Positions 59,882-64,000 of a stretch of DNA of 64,000 bases are shown one piece after another. Where the stretch lies: assembly GCA_009768925.2 (NCBI GenBank), contig VHIT02000034.1, positions 62,001 to 126,000 of the forward strand, written 5' to 3'. The translations under genes and the position numbers were made by a program. Source of the stretch: Cryptosporidium bovis. Lineage: Eukaryota; Apicomplexa; Conoidasida; Eucoccidiorida; Cryptosporidiidae. Each line of letters begins with the position of its first letter. Within the stretch, counting starts at the first letter, position 1. The notes below the pieces were generated by a model that saw only the letters and a program-made list of their open reading frames with translations, was not told where the DNA came from and did not search any database.

Positions 59882-60100
59882 TAATTCTTATTCAAAAAGT
59901 GCAGAGGATCAATATGTAAAAGTAGAAAGGAGCAATGAATAAGAGGAAAATTGAAGGTTCTAAAGAAAAAAACTGGACTAGGGTGTTAAATGTGAGAAAA
60001 AATGCATAAAGTGTAAAATGTACTTATTTCCTTTGTAATTAGAAAAAAAGGAATAAATAATGGATCAATCTAAGAGGAATTTAATAAAATACATTATTTT

Positions 60101-63100
60101 CTATGTATATAAAGAAAGGGTCTGAATAATATATGAAACCTCTTCAGTAGAATGAAGAAAGTGATTGGCAATAGAGTTGTGTTTTCCAATAACAACTGTG
60201 AAGATATTGTTGTTAGTGGTATTATCAGAATCCTTGGAATTGTGCCTAATGCCAGTTTTATTATGGTTATTTGTAACTTTTGAATTATATTGATTAACTA
60301 CGGAAAACATGTCCTCATCTGATCTATCATCGCCTATACAAAGTATCATATCAATATCATTATTTTTTCCAAGAGTAATTTTGTCTAAAATATATCTAAC
60401 GGCAACACCCTTGTTTATACCATTAAGTCTAACTTCAACAAAATCAACACCAGTAATAATATTAACGGGATATTTAACAAGAAGCTCAACAAGATAATTA
60501 TATAGTTCCTTTGCTTGCCAACTTCCAAAATAAGGTTCACAGAATTTATATTGAAAAACAATAGCGGTTCCTTTATTTTCAATATAAGATCCCTGTGTTC
60601 TAAGAACATACTGTTCCATAAGTTGAAGGGTAATGTTTTTCCAGTCCATTGGATTTAGTTCGTGATATTTTGTATATATATTGTTTAAATCATAATCACT
60701 GGGTTCGTATTCATCAGAGTTAGTATTTGAATATTCATTATTTAAATTCATGGAGTGGTAATACTCAATTCCAGTCTTAACACGGCTACAATCATTTACC
60801 AGGTCATTTTGTTCGCTTTTGGATTTACTTTTGTCATCACGATCACAATATCCACTCTCATTTAAGTACGAAATTGGCTTATAATTAGTGTTATGGTTGT
60901 TTGTGTCATTAAAAGAACCATTTACACTACCATTTCCATTAAGACAACTATTGATACTATTATTATTATTGTTATTGGCATCATGATGTATTTTAAGTTT
61001 TTTCCAAACATTTGGTGTCTCACTATCAAGTACCTTTGGTAATTTCAAATAATAACCATGTTCAGCACATAACCCAATGTTCTCTATATCGCCAAACCAG
61101 TCATCCAACAACTGTTTGTTCCTCCCAGAGAAAACAATAACTAAATTATTCTTTGAACTACAAAGTTTTCTAAGAGCTTCTTTTATTTCCACTGGAGGTG
61201 AGCAAGATATATCGTGGGTGAGTATGTCCTCAATAAGTCTATTTCCTTCGTCATCACCAATAATATTTGGGTCATCATAGTGGCGTGGAATCTCTATACT
61301 CAAGTCCTTGATATTCTTCAATATGAGATCTTTATTAGATGAAACACCGTCTTTAATGCCACTATTGCCATTTTCGAATGTCTTTACTGAGTTAAGTGGA
61401 TTCTTATTGCAAGAAAAACGACAATTATGTACTACTTCGTTCTTGGAACTAATATTAATGACCTCACTGTTATCATCATTAAAGGGATCATAATTACCAA
61501 TATTTTGGTTATTGTTGTTAAAGAAGAATCTATAGTCCGGAGTTAAGGTCCCTTCATTATCTAGAAGAAAAATACGAAGAGAATCCTTATTATTTATTTT
61601 CCTATATATATGAATAAGAGTGTTTAAATTAAGTTGCTTTGAATTAAGATTAATGGATATTCCCTTTAAAGAAGGTCCTATTCCGTAAGTTGTGTGATAA
61701 AGGGTATCGTTCTTCTTCTTCTTAGAAAATATACGAAGGTCCATTATAAATTCCTTTGCCCAATATACAGTACTATGGGAAAGCAAATAAGCTCTATCCA
61801 TTTTCCAATGGTGCTTCTTTTCATTAGATATATACTTTATAGAGGATACAGCTCTATCTAGTGTTTCAACCATGTTCATTAAATTCCATGGATTGACTCT
61901 ATACGGGCTCGAGAGAGTGTTAGAACAACCTGTAAACTCTGAAATAATCAAACAAGGAAGCAGTTTGTGGGACTTCAATGTGCAATATGGGCCCATAACT
62001 ATCCTATTGTTATTGAAGGACTTTTTTTTGGAATATTCATCGTTTCCACTTGATTCACCTTGCTCTGAAGAATTAGAGTTTGAAGAAGAATTTGAGTGTG
62101 ACGAGAAAGAGGATGAATATCGTGAAAACGAAGTGCATGTACGAAAAGTTGAGGATCCCAATGTACTTTGTTGATTGTTGAAAAACTGGTGCTGATTCAG
62201 TATTTTAAGAGATTCATCTTTGCACGCTATATATTCAAATGGATTTACATTAAGGCCATCTCTAACACTTGTATCGAAAAGACAGTCACCTGAAAGAAAC
62301 AAGGCGTACTTCTCTTCCTGGGTGATAGGACCATATTTCAATTCCACGACAGGATTTTTAAACTTCAACAAATTACCGTGACTATCATTTGAACATACAT
62401 TGCTATTGCAACTTGAGCAGCCAACATTGTCGTTTTTTTGCCTTAGTTTAAACTCATTCAGATCGTCAGGAGAGTGTTTCAAGTTTATTTCATTGGTTAA
62501 ATTAATTAAAGATTGGATTAGTTTTTCTCTTTTCTCAAATGTTAACGTATTTGTTGGGAATATGTATTGAATTAAAACAACAGGTTGTTTGTTTTTAATG
62601 TATGGATAGTTTTGGAGAAACAAGTCGAATGCTCGAAGTTTAAGTTGCAGTCCACTTAATTGATCGAGTCTGTCTATAGAAACAAAAATAAAGTGATTTA
62701 TGTATCTTTCGCGAATGTCAAGAGCCTTTATTCTTATTTCTTGATTCAATAATATCGACTGGAGAATGTCGTCACATTGTATATGGACGTGACCTATTCT
62801 AACTATGGTCTCTTGTTTATTCGGGTTATTATTGTAATAAAAGTCGCTTTTTTGTTCGCCATTGGATGAATTTTTGTCTATACCAATCAAACCACCAGGT
62901 TTAAAGTAGTGATAAACGCCTAAAAGTCTCCTACACGAGGACAAAAATTGTTTGGCATATGGAAAAAAGTGAAAACCTATCAAGTCCGCCATAAGTATGC
63001 TTCTAAGCAGTTCTTCTCTTACTGGGAGACAGCGAAATATCTCGTAAGATGGAAATGGTATGTGCAAGAATAAACCTATATTTATCCCCTTTACTTTCCT

Positions 63101-63769
63101 ATTCATATATTGACACAATAGCAAAAGATGATAATCATTTATCCACACCATGTCCATATTATCCGGAGAAACCATCGGAGTTATTATTGAAGACCACAAT
63201 AAATTCATTTGGTGATAGACTCTCCATTGTTCGTGATTAAAGGGAGTATTGTTCAACTCATCTGTATTTAATATGTTGTGGAACAAAGACCATAAATATA
63301 TATGACAAAATTCATTAAATATTTCGAATTCTGTCTCTGGCGGAAATACTGGAATGCAGTCTATCTCCTCCAATAACTCAATTATTTCCTCTTTTTCGTC
63401 TTCCAAAGAAACGTGTATTCCCGGCCAACCAACAAATTTAACAGTCTTGGCTAAGTCGTTTCTATGGCCATGTAACGTTCTCATCAATGATAATTGGGAT
63501 GATTGTAACTTAAATCTTGGTTTTTTGTCCTTGTTATTTAACTCTGATTTTATTTCATCTTTTGAAGCAAAATCGTTTAAATTGTTATTTTCCAATCGAA
63601 TTACCTTCACTGGTAACTCAAGAGAAGCTATAATCAATGTTGCTTCTGAGTCTCTGCAAGTTCTAAGCCACTCCCTCTCATTTTTAAGCAGTTCACTTAA
63701 TTCACTCGCTCTTTTTTCTTCGCTTTTCTCAAAATACTTGTATTCTTCCTTTTTATTCATTTCTAGCAT
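60101..63769 (-). CDS. Trehalose-6-phosphate synthase/phosphatase fusion
   Basis: 1222 residues from ATG 63769. The N-terminal GT20 domain (about 20-690) is marked by VKFVGWPGIHVS, MDMVWINDYHLLLLCQYMNR, GLFLHIPFPSYEIFRCLPVR, the helix LIGFHFFPYAKQFLSSCRRL, FVSIDRLDQLSGLQLKLRAF and the nucleotide-sugar region DTSVRDGLNVNPFEYIACKD. A HAD phosphatase domain follows: motif I LLDNEGTLTP (D737), LVIVFSGRNKQLLDDWF, GLCAEHGYYLKLP and the C-terminal CIGDDRSDEDMF. The pathway joins UDP-glucose and glucose-6-P, then removes phosphate to give trehalose, a stress protectant likely important in oocysts. Motif I has Glu where DxDGT has its second Asp, which may weaken phosphatase activity. Long Asn/Ser insertions separate the domains. 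It converges on RecQ, 219 bp apart. Confidence 0.93.
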   Translation of the reverse strand: MLEMNKKEEYKYFEKSEEKRASELSELLKNEREWLRTCRDSEATLIIASLELPVKVIRLENNNLNDFASKDEIKSELNNKDKKPRFKLQSSQLSLMRTLHGHRNDLAKTVKFVGWPGIHVSLEDEKEEIIELLEEIDCIPVFPPETEFEIFNEFCHIYLWSLFHNILNTDELNNTPFNHEQWRVYHQMNLLWSSIITPMVSPDNMDMVWINDYHLLLLCQYMNRKVKGINIGLFLHIPFPSYEIFRCLPVREELLRSILMADLIGFHFFPYAKQFLSSCRRLLGVYHYFKPGGLIGIDKNSSNGEQKSDFYYNNNPNKQETIVRIGHVHIQCDDILQSILLNQEIRIKALDIRERYINHFIFVSIDRLDQLSGLQLKLRAFDLFLQNYPYIKNKQPVVLIQYIFPTNTLTFEKREKLIQSLINLTNEINLKHSPDDLNEFKLRQKNDNVGCSSCNSNVCSNDSHGNLLKFKNPVVELKYGPITQEEKYALFLSGDCLFDTSVRDGLNVNPFEYIACKDESLKILNQHQFFNNQQSTLGSSTFRTCTSFSRYSSSFSSHSNSSSNSNSSEQGESSGNDEYSKKKSFNNNRIVMGPYCTLKSHKLLPCLIISEFTGCSNTLSSPYRVNPWNLMNMVETLDRAVSSIKYISNEKKHHWKMDRAYLLSHSTVYWAKEFIMDLRIFSKKKKNDTLYHTTYGIGPSLKGISINLNSKQLNLNTLIHIYRKINNKDSLRIFLLDNEGTLTPDYRFFFNNNNQNIGNYDPFNDDNSEVINISSKNEVVHNCRFSCNKNPLNSVKTFENGNSGIKDGVSSNKDLILKNIKDLSIEIPRHYDDPNIIGDDEGNRLIEDILTHDISCSPPVEIKEALRKLCSSKNNLVIVFSGRNKQLLDDWFGDIENIGLCAEHGYYLKLPKVLDSETPNVWKKLKIHHDANNNNNNSINSCLNGNGSVNGSFNDTNNHNTNYKPISYLNESGYCDRDDKSKSKSEQNDLVNDCSRVKTGIEYYHSMNLNNEYSNTNSDEYEPSDYDLNNIYTKYHELNPMDWKNITLQLMEQYVLRTQGSYIENKGTAIVFQYKFCEPYFGSWQAKELYNYLVELLVKYPVNIITGVDFVEVRLNGINKGVAVRYILDKITLGKNNDIDMILCIGDDRSDEDMFSVVNQYNSKVTNNHNKTGIRHNSKDSDNTTNNNIFTVVIGKHNSIANHFLHSTEEVSYIIQTLSLYT

Positions 63770-64000
63770 TTAAAAAGGAAAAATTGCTTATTTATTCAAA
63801 CTGTATTGTTGTTATCACACCAACTTTAATTCTCATCTTAAGGAATGGTAATTTGGCCGAAGTAGCAGTTTTGTTAATCTATTATTTATTTTATTCACGC
63901 AGTTACAATGAGAAAGTAGTATTGGTATCTAGGTAACTATAGATGAAATATTTAAAAAACAAGAAAAAAATAATCCCTGAACTGAGTACTAATCGTTATG

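Noticed and set aside
1-64000. CRISPR arrays, insertion sequences, prophage or bacterial operons
   Set aside because: The tandem repeats lie inside coding exons with short units and no spacers. No transposase or integrase was found; gene content and introns are eukaryotic.

Overview
This window is apicomplexan nuclear DNA, almost certainly from Cryptosporidium. It is very AT-rich. Most genes are single-exon, and the few introns are short with GTAAG-type donors. The gene set fits the genus: a bacterial-type (type I) glutamine synthetase, a fused trehalose-6-phosphate synthase/phosphatase, a class XXII-like myosin with C-terminal WD40 repeats, mucin-like secreted proteins, and Asn- and acidic-rich low-complexity proteins. 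Upstream regions repeatedly carry GGCGCC and GGCGGGA (E2F-like) boxes. The species cannot be decided from the sequence alone.

Layout, left to right. A truncated secreted-protein gene (-) sits at the edge, followed by a coiled-coil protein (+) and a signal-peptide-bearing protein kinase (+). The kinase converges to within 11 bp on a UBE2G1-type ubiquitin-conjugating enzyme (-). An intron-rich housekeeping cluster follows: UBE2G1, proteasome beta-4 (PSMB2), a p24/TMED cargo receptor and the SEC11 signal peptidase. Two large low-complexity or coiled-coil proteins (-) come next. At 15.4-18.2 kb there is a mucin-like secreted protein with four different tandem-repeat blocks. It is followed by a four-exon ADF-H (twinfilin-like) protein (-), the RNA polymerase III subunit RPC6 (-) and glutamine synthetase (-). 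The divergent myosin (+) runs to 31.4 kb and meets a USP5-type deubiquitinase (-).

From 36 kb: a DHHC palmitoyltransferase (+), a type I membrane protein whose signal peptide lies in a separate 60-nt exon (-), a small CBM20 starch-binding protein (+), a tetraspan Cys-rich membrane protein (-), a stand-alone Utp12-domain protein (-), a possible 55-residue two-exon gene (+), a RagC/Gtr2-type GTPase (+), a small coiled-coil protein (+), tRNA-Gln(CUG) (-), a CLU-like protein (-), a second secreted coiled-coil protein (+), a RecQ helicase (+) and trehalose-6-P synthase/phosphatase (-).

Themes: ER entry and secretion (SEC11, p24, secreted kinase, mucin-like proteins), protein turnover (UBE2G1, PSMB2, USP5), carbohydrate storage (CBM20, trehalose) and actin-based motility (myosin, ADF-H protein). 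There is no operon-like organisation, mobile element or CRISPR array. The most novel-looking signals are a degenerate Rab-like G domain inside the myosin tail, a possible family of secreted coiled-coil/basic-tail proteins, and two GC-rich, hairpin-forming intergenic islands at about 45.92-46.03 and 46.83-46.96 kb that may be undescribed non-coding RNAs. Exon structures were read by eye from frame and splice sites and have not been tested against transcripts.
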